This document shows positions 1 through 8,539 of a DNA stretch of 48,317 bases, one piece after another. The stretch is from positions 1-48,317 of the forward strand of contig JANXYB010000106.1 of assembly GCA_025350325.1 (NCBI GenBank). Direction: 5' to 3'. Numbering within the stretch: the stretch's first letter is position 1; each line of letters starts with the position of its first letter. Source of the DNA: Acidobacteriaceae bacterium. Lineage in GTDB: Bacteria > Acidobacteriota > Terriglobia > Terriglobales > Acidobacteriaceae. The notes under the pieces are model-generated. The model had not been told where the DNA came from, made no database searches, and was given only the letters and a program-made list of their open reading frames with translations. Made by a program: the position numbers and the translations under genes.

Positions 1-727
1 CGATTCCAAAGGCCTCAGTAGGACAGGCAGAGACAAACACGCGAGAGCGACGCAACCTGGCCCGAACCAAGTCGGCGGTCAGTACACCCAGGAACTCTAT
101 CCGCTCATCGCCGCCAGCGATATCTTCCAGCTTCGGGCGCAGCGGGCCGTCACCGATAATCCATGCGGACATTCCGGGGTTCTCGTCGAGCACGTCGCGC
201 ATCGCGGGTAGCAGTCGGTCTACATTCTTTGAGCGGTGCAACCTGCCCACATAGGTAATGGCTTCGCGCTTGAATTCTGCTTGCGGGAAGGGCTCTAAAA
301 ATGACGGATGTAATGGATTGTGGATCACCGCGTCCACACGGATCGCGAATATCTGGTGGAGATGCAGAGCCGAGTAGTCGGAAACGGCCACTACCTGAGT
401 GCCCCGGCTGCCCATGGCTAATCTCAACGACGCCAAGACACCGAGAGTTCTCGGCCAACCCTGCAGCGCTGCGCAAGGAAACCCGTGCGCCATGCACAAT
501 GCACGCCGGGCAATCGGCGCGGCAAAGACCGCCGCAAGGCTGAGTATCTTCAATACCGCAGGATCACGCAACTCTGAATACCGCCGCAGAATGTTAACGG
601 GATCAGCTACCTCGACAGGCACGCCAAGTTCAGTGAAGCCGCAACGCAGAGCCTCGGCAAAGCTGGCGACGCCACCGGCTGGTTTGCCGCCGGCGATCAG
701 CACCTTGCTTGGACCGGCGATGCTCAT
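1..727 (-). CDS. GT4-family glycosyltransferase (partial, 3' end outside window)
   Basis: About 242 codons are present; the gene runs off the left edge, so the C-terminus is missing. The N-terminus (MSIAGPSKVLIAGGKPAGGV) looks like the first Rossmann half of a GT-B enzyme with its glycine-rich loop. Around residues 155-165 the stretch ITYVGRLHRSKNVDRLLPA is the usual start of the Glycos_transf_1 domain, followed by IIGDGPLRPKLE and near the cut ACPTEAFGI, the EXFG-type nucleotide-sugar site. It should add a sugar to a lipid-linked exopolysaccharide repeat at the cytoplasmic face. The ATG at 727 overlaps the stop of the flippase gene by 4 bp (ATGA), indicating coupled translation. Donor and acceptor cannot be told from sequence. 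Confidence 0.85.
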   Translation of the reverse strand, partial: MSIAGPSKVLIAGGKPAGGVASFAEALRCGFTELGVPVEVADPVNILRRYSELRDPAVLKILSLAAVFAAPIARRALCMAHGFPCAALQGWPRTLGVLASLRLAMGSRGTQVVAVSDYSALHLHQIFAIRVDAVIHNPLHPSFLEPFPQAEFKREAITYVGRLHRSKNVDRLLPAMRDVLDENPGMSAWIIGDGPLRPKLEDIAGGDERIEFLGVLTADLVRARLRRSRVFVSACPTEAFGI

Positions 728-2091
728 CCCGCCTCGCCTTCGCATGTCACTAGTTCGCCAACCGCTAGATATGTTCGGCGAGCACGCACAAAGATTGACC
801 ATGCCAGAGGCAGTCCGATGACCGCGGTGGCGACGAAATAACTGATTGCAGCCCCTGCATTGCCCCACCGAGCCGCCGTCAATGTGGCCATCAGCAGGGT
901 TAGAGCGGCAACAACCAACGACTGGATGAGAAAGGGTTCCCGTTTGAACGAGCGCAGCAGGATGGCGAGGCTTTGCACCACAAAATTGGCTCCTGAGGCC
1001 ACCACCAGGATTGCGAACAACATTGGAGAAACCATGCGCGTGGCCAACCTGGGGGCCAATCCTTGCACCAGGATCACCGCCCCACAGGCACCGAGCGCCA
1101 TGATGCTGAATACCGTGAAGGACTGGGCGAGGGTACGCCGGAACAGCCGGTCGAGCGCTTGAAATTCTCCGCGCGCAATCAAGCGGCCGAAGGGTGTGGT
1201 CTTGGTGGTGGTCCACCCCAGCGCGAGCATTATGAGATAGCCCGAAACGCTGAGCGACATCCCCATCTGCCCGGCCTCGATAGGTCCGCGCGATGCGAAG
1301 ATGATGGGGATGAAAACTTGCGCGGTGAAGTAGGAGCACATCCAACTAACCGCGATGCGCCACTGAAACGGCCACACTTCGCGATTCCAACGAATGGCCG
1401 CTTCTCTGGCTTGATGGCGCAGCAATCCGGCCAACAAGTGCCGACGCCCGCGCAGAAACAATAGACCGGTGCCGACCTGCGCCACGATCACCACTGCAGG
1501 AGCATAAAGGCCATGGTGCAACAGCAACGCAGCCCAGGCAAATGCTGCGGCTACTGCCCCCTGTCGCAAACGCATCGCGGCGACGGCTCGAACCTCTCCG
1601 CACCCCTCGATGAATGAGTAGAACGGGGTGCACCACAGGCCAACTGCCGATGCAAGCGCTGCCGCTAGCCACGGACCCTGCCACGCCACCGGAGTTGTTC
1701 CCATCTGATGGTGAGCAAAGAAGACGAACCCCAGCGGCGCCAAAATCAAGGCCATCGCCGCGGCGGCGACTGTGTACCAACGCAGGCTGAGTTGCAAGGC
1801 AGATGCGAGGCGGGCATGCGCCACAGGATCGCCGCTGATGGTTCCGTCGGGGTGTAATTCAAGATGAACGCACTCGTGTGCGGCTAACTGCTGAATGACA
1901 AAGGAGAAGCCCAATTCAAAGACCAACTGCAACGAAACCAGGCTGAGCAGCGTGTAGTAGTACCCCTGTTCAACTGGACTGAGGAAGCGCACGATGAGCA
2001 ACACCGTTCCGGTGCTACCTACGATGCCTACGAGCCGGGCGAGAAACGTGTAGACCACGGGCCCATCGAGCCCGAGGGAGCGACGCATCAT
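724..2091 (-). CDS. Polysaccharide flippase (Wzx-like, MOP/MATE superfamily)
   Basis: A 455-residue, almost wholly hydrophobic protein with around a dozen predicted membrane segments, the usual length for oligosaccharide flippases. Segments such as VYTFLARLVGIVGSTGTVLL at the start and PLAWSIFVRAR at the end fit the fold, and charged residues are few inside the helices. By family it would move undecaprenyl-linked repeat units across the inner membrane. Its start overlaps the stop of the Wzz-like gene by 4 bp and its stop overlaps the glycosyltransferase start by 4 bp, so all three are probably one transcript. The sequence is divergent and the call rests on topology plus neighbours; an O-antigen polymerase is less likely because no long periplasmic loop is evident. 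Confidence 0.75.
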   Translation of the reverse strand: MMRRSLGLDGPVVYTFLARLVGIVGSTGTVLLIVRFLSPVEQGYYYTLLSLVSLQLVFELGFSFVIQQLAAHECVHLELHPDGTISGDPVAHARLASALQLSLRWYTVAAAAMALILAPLGFVFFAHHQMGTTPVAWQGPWLAAALASAVGLWCTPFYSFIEGCGEVRAVAAMRLRQGAVAAAFAWAALLLHHGLYAPAVVIVAQVGTGLLFLRGRRHLLAGLLRHQAREAAIRWNREVWPFQWRIAVSWMCSYFTAQVFIPIIFASRGPIEAGQMGMSLSVSGYLIMLALGWTTTKTTPFGRLIARGEFQALDRLFRRTLAQSFTVFSIMALGACGAVILVQGLAPRLATRMVSPMLFAILVVASGANFVVQSLAILLRSFKREPFLIQSLVVAALTLLMATLTAARWGNAGAAISYFVATAVIGLPLAWSIFVRARRTYLAVGELVTCEGEAG

Positions 2092-3314
2092 GATTGCCAG
2101 GTTTCAGTGATTGCTTCTTCAAAGGCCGTGTACCATGAGCCGGACCGTCGCCGCGAACGGCGCAAGATGGCAATGACCTCAGCGGCTACAGCGGTCAGCA
2201 AAGCGACAGGCAGCGAACAAAACAAAGCTCCCAGCAGAATCCAAAGTTTGTACTGCGAACTTGGTCGGTCTGGGGCGACCGCCGGTTCGACGATCTGCAC
2301 CATCGCACCCTGGCGCGCTTCGTCAACGCGGGCTCCCTCATATTGGCGCGTGAGGAGATCGACGATGGTCTCGCGATATTTCACTTCGCGCATGGCCCGC
2401 GCATAGTCGAGGGACGCCTGCGTGGCCGTGCCTTTGGGAGCAATCAAGTCGCCCGTCTTGCGGTCGTTGGCCGCATCTAACGTGGCTAGCTGGCCTTCGA
2501 TGCCAGCCGCCTCCTGCTGGGCCCGCTGCAGGTCGGGATTGCCTTCCGCAGCAAACTGGCGCATGGCCCTGATCTCGATCTGCTTAGCCGCAAGCTGGCC
2601 GCGCAAAACCGCCGCTGTGGCAATCATGCTGCGGCCCTGACCCTCAACATCGATGATGCCGGTGCGCTGCTGCGTCTGTTTCATGTCCTCTTCGGCATGG
2701 GTCAGATCGTCGTGGGCGGCGGTCAATTGACGTTCGTAGAAGAGCCTGCGCTGCGACGCTTCGCTGATGGCGAGGGTCGCGGTGAATCGCCGGTATTCCT
2801 CAACCCACCCGTTAGCCAGTTCTGCGGCGCGACGCGGATCGCGATCAGTGACTGAGATGCGAATCAGCCCGTCCTTCAGTCCATTGTCGGTGGTAGTGGA
2901 TTTCTCCCATCGCTTGCGCGTGGTGGATAGATATTTCTTGTGGTAAAGGTCTTGCAGATGAAAGCGGGTCACCATCGCGTCTTCAACGATGCGGCTCTTG
3001 AGCAGCGCCACTTGCTGATCATTGGGATTCTTAATACCAAGGCCGCCGGCCGCCGCCGCCATGCCGCCCATGCTGCCTAATTGCGCCATCATCGCTGCTC
3101 CAGCAGACCCGCCTTGCTGCGGGGGAAGGATGACCACCGTGGCGGTATAGATGTTCGGCAGTAACAACGCGACAGCGACGCTTAAGACGATGATGGCGAG
3201 GGTCACGATCACGATCAGCTTTTGCCACCGGATCGCCACCCTGAGCCAGGTCAGCAGGCTGCCACTGGCAGTGATAGGTGCTCTGTTTCTCGGTACCAGT
3301 ACTTCTGTCGCCAC
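2088..3314 (-). CDS. Chain-length determinant protein (Wzz/GumC-like)
   Basis: Polysaccharide co-polymerase of 408 residues. The start is taken at GTG 3314 (MATEVLVPRNRAPI), which has AAAGAGAG just upstream; a longer frame opens at GTG 3350 but lacks a ribosome site. Layout: a first membrane helix (about residues 30-50, LIVIVTLAIIVLSVAVALLL), a Wzz domain (YTATVVILPPQQ), a glycine/alanine/methionine-rich patch, a long periplasmic stretch rich in Q/E/A heptads that is probably coiled coil, and a second helix near the C-terminus (LWILLGALFCSLPVALLTAV). There is no C-terminal tyrosine-kinase domain, so this is the kinase-free type. It is first in the minus-strand exopolysaccharide operon and diverges from the Wza-like export gene. 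Confidence 0.85.
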   Translation of the reverse strand: MATEVLVPRNRAPITASGSLLTWLRVAIRWQKLIVIVTLAIIVLSVAVALLLPNIYTATVVILPPQQGGSAGAAMMAQLGSMGGMAAAAGGLGIKNPNDQQVALLKSRIVEDAMVTRFHLQDLYHKKYLSTTRKRWEKSTTTDNGLKDGLIRISVTDRDPRRAAELANGWVEEYRRFTATLAISEASQRRLFYERQLTAAHDDLTHAEEDMKQTQQRTGIIDVEGQGRSMIATAAVLRGQLAAKQIEIRAMRQFAAEGNPDLQRAQQEAAGIEGQLATLDAANDRKTGDLIAPKGTATQASLDYARAMREVKYRETIVDLLTRQYEGARVDEARQGAMVQIVEPAVAPDRPSSQYKLWILLGALFCSLPVALLTAVAAEVIAILRRSRRRSGSWYTAFEEAITETWQS

Positions 3315-3555
3315 GTTTCTCTCTTTGCAAAAGGGATGTGCTTTAGTCACTGACGAGCATTAGTACCCAGCCCCTTTTGATGGCGATGCTTTCGCTAGAA
3401 AGGACTCTAGTTTGACTGCTAGATTGCCGTTCGCCGCAATCAGCCGGAAGTCGCGTACGCCCGCCGCTAACAGCAGGAAGTCGCGTACGCCAGCCGCTAA
3501 GGGATTTACTTTCATCTACTACTCTATGAGGTGTTAACTCGATCTACTGTGATTC
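3315..3555. promoter_or_regulatory. Divergent promoter region of the exopolysaccharide locus
   Basis: Non-coding interval of about 240 bp between the Wzz-like gene (minus) and the Wza-like gene (plus). It must hold promoters for both directions and contains the 30-bp tandem repeat. I could not pick convincing -35/-10 pairs. Confidence 0.5.
3441..3500. repeat. Two tandem copies of a 30-bp repeat
   Basis: Units 3441-3470 and 3471-3500 differ at two positions only (cagcC/Aggaag and C/Agccgctaa). They lie in the non-coding interval between the divergent wzz-like and wza-like genes, so they may be regulatory or the trace of a mobile or extragenic repeat family. Nothing in them codes. Confidence 0.85.
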
Positions 3556-5955
3556 ATGTCACACGGGGCGCAGGGGTTAATTCGTATCCTTGCATTAACA
3601 ATGAGCCCCTCCTCTCATCGCATTCACCCTCAGCGCCGAAGCAGCGCCTGCCGGCTAGGCATCGCTTTAGTTTTTGCCTTTATGCTTCCCGCGATGTATG
3701 CACAGTGCCCGAGTGGGAGCGTCGCCGATGCGCTTGGCTGTGGGGTCATGCCCAGTATTTCTTCCCAGACAAATCGATCTCCAGCCTCGATAAATATTCA
3801 GAGCGGCCCTCAGGTTGAATCGCCGACGACTGACGATCGCCAGTCAATGCGGAGTCTCTCAAACGACACTAGCCCAATCGAAGGCGGGGCCGGAAAGCGC
3901 AACAACCTGCGCAGTCCCATGGCAACTGAAGCTGAACCGCCCACTGAATTTCAGCGGTTTGTGGCCGCCTCAACTGGGCAGATGCTGCCTATCTACGGGG
4001 CCAAGCTTTTCATTTCTCTGCCAACATCGTTTGGATCGCTTGAGCGTGGACCTGCTCCAGGGGAACTCATCATCGGTACGGATGACGAGCTGCGCGTTCG
4101 CGTCTGGGGTCAAGTTAATTTCAGTGCAAATCTACGCGTCAGCCGCGAAGGAGAAATTTATCTCCCCAAGATTGGCGCCGTGCATGTTGCCGGCCTGCCG
4201 TTTTCGTCCGTCGGCAGCCATCTGCGCGACGTCATGGGGCGTGTGTATCGCAACTTCGAGATCAGTGTGGACATGGGGGAGATCCACTCCATTCAGATTT
4301 ATGTGACCGGACTAGCGCATCGCCCAGGAGAATACACAGTGAGCGCGCTCAGTTCGCTGGTCGACGCGGTCTTCTCAAGCGGCGGTCCGGCAGCTTCGGG
4401 TTCCATGCGCCACGTTTTGTTGAAACGCTCTGGCGCGGTAATTACGGATTTTGATCTTTACGCGCTATTGGTCAAAGGCGACAAAACCGGGGACGCACAA
4501 CTACAACCAGGGGACGTACTTTACATTCCGCCTGCGGGACCACAAGTTGCGTTGCTAGGCAGCGTGCGCGAAGCAGGGATCTTTGAATTGCGTGGTAAAG
4601 AGTCGCTTGGCGATCTGCTCAACGCCGCCGGCGGGAAATCGACGATAGCTTCCGGCGGACACTTGTCTCTGGACCGCATTGAGGACCACTCACAACGTCG
4701 CGCTTTTGACGTCGCCGCCGACGCGGCGGGGCTGGCTTCTCTCCTGGCGGACGGCGATATTTTGCGCGTCGATTCAATCGTCTCTACTTACCACGACTCG
4801 GTAACATTGCGCGGAGCAGTGGCGAATTCGGGCCACTTTAAATGGCATGAGGGCATGCGCTTGAGCGACTTGATGCCAGACCGTGACTCAATTTTGAAGC
4901 GCGATTACTGGTGGAGTCGCACCAAACTCGGCCTTCCATCTCCGGAATTCGACCAACCTGGGTTGGCTGCAAACGCACTAGTGAAGGCACCTGCCGTGGA
5001 GAGTCCAGCGGCGCAAACTAATTGGAACTATGCAGTGATCGAGCGGTTGGCGCCATCGACGATGACAACGTCACTGATGCCGTTCAGCTTGAGTAAGTTA
5101 GTGCTCGACCATGATAAGTCACAGGATCTTAGCTTGATGCCCGGTGATGTTATCACCATCTTCTCCCAGGAAGACATTCGAATACCTATCAATGAGCAGA
5201 CAAAATATGTCACCCTTGAAGGAGAATTCCTACATCCGGGTGTGTACAGCAGTACGGCAAGTGAGACCTTGCGGTCCGTGGTCGAGCGCGCGGGCGGGCT
5301 TACTGGTCAAGCCTACCTTTATGGAGCGACCTTTACCCGCAAGAGCACGCGGGTGCTCGAGGAAGAGCACTTGAAAGAGTCAGCCGATCAGCTAGAGCAT
5401 CAACTTGTTCGCAATTCCACGGGATCGGTTGGAGGCGTGAATAGCGTCGCCAGCGACCAGGCGCAAGTGAAGAATCGCGAAATGATCGTACGCATTCGCA
5501 GCATTCACGCTACTGGCAGGATCGTGCTCAATTTGCACATTCGGGACGGCGCAGGCTACAAACTTCCAGACATAGCCCTTGAGGACGGAGACCGGCTTGT
5601 GATTCCCTTCACCCCGGCGACCGTACAAGTGCTCGGTGCGGTCTTCAACCCTCATGCCTTTTTATTTCACGAAGGTGCAAGAGTGGACGAATACCTTCAT
5701 CTTGCCGGGGGGCCCAGTCGCGACGCTGATCGTAAACACATCTTCGTTTTGGCGGCGGACGGAACGGTGACTAGCCGGGAGTCCAAATCATCGCTATTTG
5801 GGAACGGACCCAGCAAACTGCGTCTGCATCCGGGCGATAGCGTCATCGTACCGGAAAAACCATTGCGCCCTTCGGCCGTAAGTCAAGCTTTGGCCTGGAC
5901 TCAAGCTATATCTCAGTCCTCGTTAAGCGCCGCTGAAGTAAATGCTCTCAAATAG
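3556..5955 (+). CDS. Polysaccharide export protein with several SLBB domains (Wza-like)
   Basis: 799 residues, longer than E. coli Wza (379) because of extra SLBB repeats. A signal peptide (LGIALVFAFMLPAMYA) is followed by a low-complexity linker, then the Poly_export domain (about 170-250: IIGTDDELRVRVWGQVNFS and VSREGEIYLPKIG) and repeated SLBB units that open with 'V.VTGLAHRPGEYTV', 'VALLGSVREAGIFEL', 'VTLRGAVANSGHFKW', 'VTLEGEFLHPGVYSS' and 'VQVLGAVFNPHAFLF', each ending in a PGD-type turn. There is no lipobox cysteine at the predicted cleavage site, so it is a signal-peptidase I substrate rather than a Wza-type lipoprotein. It should form the outer-membrane or periplasmic conduit for the exopolysaccharide. 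The start could also be ATG 3601, which gives a more typical signal peptide; neither start has a clear ribosome site. Confidence 0.88.
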   Translation: MSHGAQGLIRILALTMSPSSHRIHPQRRSSACRLGIALVFAFMLPAMYAQCPSGSVADALGCGVMPSISSQTNRSPASINIQSGPQVESPTTDDRQSMRSLSNDTSPIEGGAGKRNNLRSPMATEAEPPTEFQRFVAASTGQMLPIYGAKLFISLPTSFGSLERGPAPGELIIGTDDELRVRVWGQVNFSANLRVSREGEIYLPKIGAVHVAGLPFSSVGSHLRDVMGRVYRNFEISVDMGEIHSIQIYVTGLAHRPGEYTVSALSSLVDAVFSSGGPAASGSMRHVLLKRSGAVITDFDLYALLVKGDKTGDAQLQPGDVLYIPPAGPQVALLGSVREAGIFELRGKESLGDLLNAAGGKSTIASGGHLSLDRIEDHSQRRAFDVAADAAGLASLLADGDILRVDSIVSTYHDSVTLRGAVANSGHFKWHEGMRLSDLMPDRDSILKRDYWWSRTKLGLPSPEFDQPGLAANALVKAPAVESPAAQTNWNYAVIERLAPSTMTTSLMPFSLSKLVLDHDKSQDLSLMPGDVITIFSQEDIRIPINEQTKYVTLEGEFLHPGVYSSTASETLRSVVERAGGLTGQAYLYGATFTRKSTRVLEEEHLKESADQLEHQLVRNSTGSVGGVNSVASDQAQVKNREMIVRIRSIHATGRIVLNLHIRDGAGYKLPDIALEDGDRLVIPFTPATVQVLGAVFNPHAFLFHEGARVDEYLHLAGGPSRDADRKHIFVLAADGTVTSRESKSSLFGNGPSKLRLHPGDSVIVPEKPLRPSAVSQALAWTQAISQSSLSAAEVNALK

Positions 5956-6117
5956 TAGTGACTGGTCTAAGTATCATTAGTAAGAATTGATTGCGATTTC
6001 ATGTAAGTCGGGACTTAGCAACAAATTCACTGACTAACAGTTCACAATCGATCATTGATTAATAACCTTGATTTCGATGGATATTAGCCTTTATACTTAT
6101 CGGAATTCAGTTTCAAA

Positions 6118-6930
6118 GTGTTAAGTGTGACAGGATGGGTCCTAAAAGTGCAAAGTGCGCTGAGAGTCAGTGTCTCAGAATCTTATAAGCTTAATAGCCC
6201 GCGTTTTATTTCTCCCTGCGGGCGAAATCGAGATTTATCGTTTGAAGCATGTTTAGACAACCCTCCAGCAAGTGTCTGGAGCCTCTCCCGCACCCGGCGA
6301 ATCATTGATATCTCGATTGCGGTCTCAGTTCTCATTGTTTCAGCGGCGCCAATGATAATTATCGCTGCATGTATACGGCTTACCTCGCACGGCCGCGCGA
6401 TTTTCAGCCAGGAGCGAGTGGGACTGGGAGGACGTCTCTTCCGAATTTACAAGTTCCGTAGCATGACAACAAACAGCAGACAGGTCCAGCGCATCGGGCT
6501 AACCAAAGACGGCGACACTCGAGTTACTAACCTGGGCCGATTCCTGCGCAAACTCAAGCTGGATGAACTGCCGCAGTTTTATAACATACTCCGCGGCGAT
6601 ATGAGCCTGGTTGGCCCTCGGCCCAAGCTCCCCCGTTACGCCGAATTGCTCAATATGCCGTACAGACCTGGAATTTCCGGAGCGGCCACTCTTGTCTTCC
6701 GACATGAGGAAGAGATCCTTCGCAACGTCCCTGCACACGATTTGGATTCGTTCTATGCGGAACACATCAAGCCTGCGAAGGCACATCTCGATATGTGCTA
6801 TATGTGTAAAGCCAGTCCATCGGCAGACATGCGAATGCTCACCGACACATTTTTGGCCTGCTTGAAGCGCGATCCCGTTTCAAGCAACTACGAACCGGTT
6901 CAGCCTTTAAGATCAACGACGGATCGGTAG
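6118..6930 (+). CDS. Undecaprenyl-phosphate sugar-1-phosphate transferase (ExoY/WcaJ C-terminal type)
   Basis: 270 residues of the bacterial sugar transferase family, the small ExoY-like form with one membrane helix (IDISIAVSVLIVSAAPMIII, about residues 61-85) and no four-helix N-terminal region. Diagnostic blocks are FSQERVGLGGRLFRIYKFRSM, LRKLKLDELPQFYNILRGDMS with the DELPQ motif, LVGPRPKLPRY, and YRPGISGAATL. It starts exopolysaccharide repeat synthesis by moving a sugar phosphate onto undecaprenyl phosphate. The GTG start at 6118 has no visible Shine-Dalgarno sequence and the first 50 residues are poorly conserved, so the true start may be later. It follows the export gene after an AT-rich gap of about 160 bp. 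Confidence 0.88.
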   Translation: MLSVTGWVLKVQSALRVSVSESYKLNSPRFISPCGRNRDLSFEACLDNPPASVWSLSRTRRIIDISIAVSVLIVSAAPMIIIAACIRLTSHGRAIFSQERVGLGGRLFRIYKFRSMTTNSRQVQRIGLTKDGDTRVTNLGRFLRKLKLDELPQFYNILRGDMSLVGPRPKLPRYAELLNMPYRPGISGAATLVFRHEEEILRNVPAHDLDSFYAEHIKPAKAHLDMCYMCKASPSADMRMLTDTFLACLKRDPVSSNYEPVQPLRSTTDR

Positions 6931-7061
6931 GTGTTCTTACGCCCACCACAATAAAGGATTAAGATTTCCGTAATTATTCTGCATTTGATGAGCGCATTGG
7001 GCGATTTGCACTAAGCCGCTAGCGCGGCAGCGTAAGCCTCCGTGGTGTCTGGATAGAGTGT

Positions 7062-7083
7062 TGGACACCAAAGGAGGTGTCCA
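7062..7083 (+). promoter_or_regulatory. Hairpin enclosing the ribosome site of the recombinase relic
   Basis: A perfect 8-bp stem, TGGACACC (7062-7069) with GGTGTCCA (7076-7083), and a 6-base loop AAAGGA. The Shine-Dalgarno sequence AGGAGG (7072-7077) spans loop and stem, and the A of the start codon at 7083 closes the stem. In RNA this would hide the ribosome site. It precedes a gene that is now broken. Confidence 0.55.
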
Positions 7084-7420
7084 TGACACATCTACGCCAG
7101 CGTATGCACGAGGATCTCCGGCTGCGGAACTTCTCCGAGCGCACGGTTCGCCACTACACGCACACCGTTGCCGAGTTTGCAAAATACTTCCACAAGTCAC
7201 CCGATCAACTCGGTCCCGAGGATGTTCGGAGTTTCTAGTGCATCGTCTCAACGAGCGGAAGCTTGCATGGGGAACGGTCCAGGGAGCCAAGTCGGCGCTG
7301 AAATTCGTCTACATGAGGACACTAAAGCAGACCGGCTCGATCAGGAAGTTATCAAGCCCAAGGTGCGGCGCAAGCTGCCCACAGAAGCCGACCGCCGCAA
7401 GAAACATCACAGCCCAGCGA
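7083..7420 (+). pseudogene. Tyrosine recombinase (phage-integrase type), N-terminal fragment with frameshifts
   Basis: From ATG 7083, after AGGAGG, the frame reads MTHLRQRMHEDLRLRNFSER then TVRHYTHTVAEFAKYFHKSP, a SAM-like core-binding domain as in the integrases that accompany IS91-like elements. The frame stops at about 7237; similarity goes on in a second frame (HRLNERKLAWGTVQGAKSAL, ending YMRTLKQ) and then a third (DQEVIKPKVRRKLPTEADRR). At least two frameshifts are therefore present, and the catalytic domain (R..H..R..Y) is missing. No terminal repeats of an element could be fixed. The C-terminal part of a similar recombinase is found at 32577. Confidence 0.75.
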
Positions 7421-7688
7421 TTTATTCGCTTCTAACGTTTGTGGCCGATCTGCCGGTAGTGTGGTGGATCCGTAGGGCTCCAACCCTTGGAGGCGTTGCA
7501 TTCTCGACCGTATTGATAGTTTGTCGTGGCTAGCAGTATCTTCCATTTGGAGTGAGTGTCTTCACCAATCTCTTTAGCTACCTTCCCAAACTAGCGATGG
7601 TTTTCATAGCGCTTTGGACGAACTGACGATTTATTCATCCGGTTTTCGGTACCGTTTACAGCGGATCCACCAGCGCGTCTGCCTCATG
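7421..7688. other. Non-coding remnant between the recombinase relic and ctaG
   Basis: No believable gene. An 11-bp inverted repeat, TGGTGGATCCG at 7462-7472 and its complement at 7662-7672, bounds a 211-bp stretch that could be a decayed small element. No flanking target duplication was seen. Confidence 0.4.
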
Positions 7689-8519
7689 CTAAGCACGAGG
7701 TCTCTCGTGCTGTTGCAGGATTCTGTAGGTGATTAAAACGGCGGGGACGAGAAAGACCAGTGATCCAATGACCCACATGATCACTGCGCCGACTCGTTGA
7801 TCGACCGCCGGTGCGATGTTGAATGCGTTAGGCTCTTTCAGGTAATAATCGTAGACGGGCCGCTCACAAAATGCGAGAAACGCAGACAGCGCGGTGTTCA
7901 CGATGTCCGCTAACACCAGGTAGGGGAGCATGAACCAACCAATTCCTTTGGCTCGCGATGGCCATGGGCGGATGATGGGCCACCAGAAAAAGATCGATGT
8001 GCCCAGAAAACTGAGATGCTCGAACTCATGCCAGTGTTCGTGCTCAAGTGCGAAGTCGTAAGCTGCCGGTAAGTGCCAGGCCAGGAACGTAATATTCATT
8101 GCAAGCCAGGCCACGATGGGCGTGACGAGCCAATGGCCCAGTTGCCGCAGCTTTCTCGGACGAATGAGCGGTCCAACTATATGTCTGGTGAATCCGCGTG
8201 GAAGGCCACGAAGAATGGGAACTACGGGCCAGGCGATGAGCAGCAATGGCGGAACAAACGACATCAGCAGCAGGTGCTCCACCATGTGCGCGCTCAGCAG
8301 TGCGTCGGCGAAGCCGTCGAGGGGAGACGCTATCGCCAGCCAGATGACGGCGATGCCAAGGAGGAATGATGCGAGGCGCCATTTTGGAAATTGCGACGAT
8401 CGTGACTTTCGAATCTGGAACCAACCGCGCAGATAGATCAGAGCGACAAGAATCAGGGCCCCGGTGAGGAGGATAGGTGGCGACCACTCTTCGAAGATTG
8501 CCTGGGAAGCGGATTCCAT
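7689..8519 (-). CDS. ctaG: Cytochrome c oxidase assembly protein, CtaG (caa3 type)
   Basis: 276 residues with about seven membrane segments, matching the caa3_CtaG family (Bacillus CtaG), not the copper chaperone Cox11. Family features are the histidine-bearing helices: SAHMVEHLLLMSFVPPLLLI near residue 75, FLAWHLPAAYDFALEHEHWH, and EFEHLSFLGTSIFFWWPI. These histidines are thought to serve in maturation of the CuB site of caa3 oxidases. It is the last gene of the respiratory operon, 20 bp after the cytochrome b-c gene, which fits a role in assembling the oxidase encoded upstream. Confidence 0.88.
   Translation of the reverse strand: MESASQAIFEEWSPPILLTGALILVALIYLRGWFQIRKSRSSQFPKWRLASFLLGIAVIWLAIASPLDGFADALLSAHMVEHLLLMSFVPPLLLIAWPVVPILRGLPRGFTRHIVGPLIRPRKLRQLGHWLVTPIVAWLAMNITFLAWHLPAAYDFALEHEHWHEFEHLSFLGTSIFFWWPIIRPWPSRAKGIGWFMLPYLVLADIVNTALSAFLAFCERPVYDYYLKEPNAFNIAPAVDQRVGAVIMWVIGSLVFLVPAVLITYRILQQHERPRA
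7692..7711 (-). terminator. Perfect hairpin at the 3' end of ctaG
   Basis: AGCACGAG (7692-7699), loop GTCT, CTCGTGCT (7704-7711): an 8-bp stem that overlaps the last codons of ctaG, the last gene of the respiratory operon. There is no run of T after it on the transcribed strand, so termination is only suggested by position. Confidence 0.35.
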
Positions 8520-8539
8520 GAAGACGGATGCCCGCGACG

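Noticed and set aside
3441..3500. CRISPR array
   Set aside because: Only two directly adjoining units with no spacers between them.
7462..7672. Complete insertion sequence bounded by the 11-bp inverted repeat
   Set aside because: Only 211 bp, no transposase and no target-site duplication; kept only as a remark on the non-coding region.
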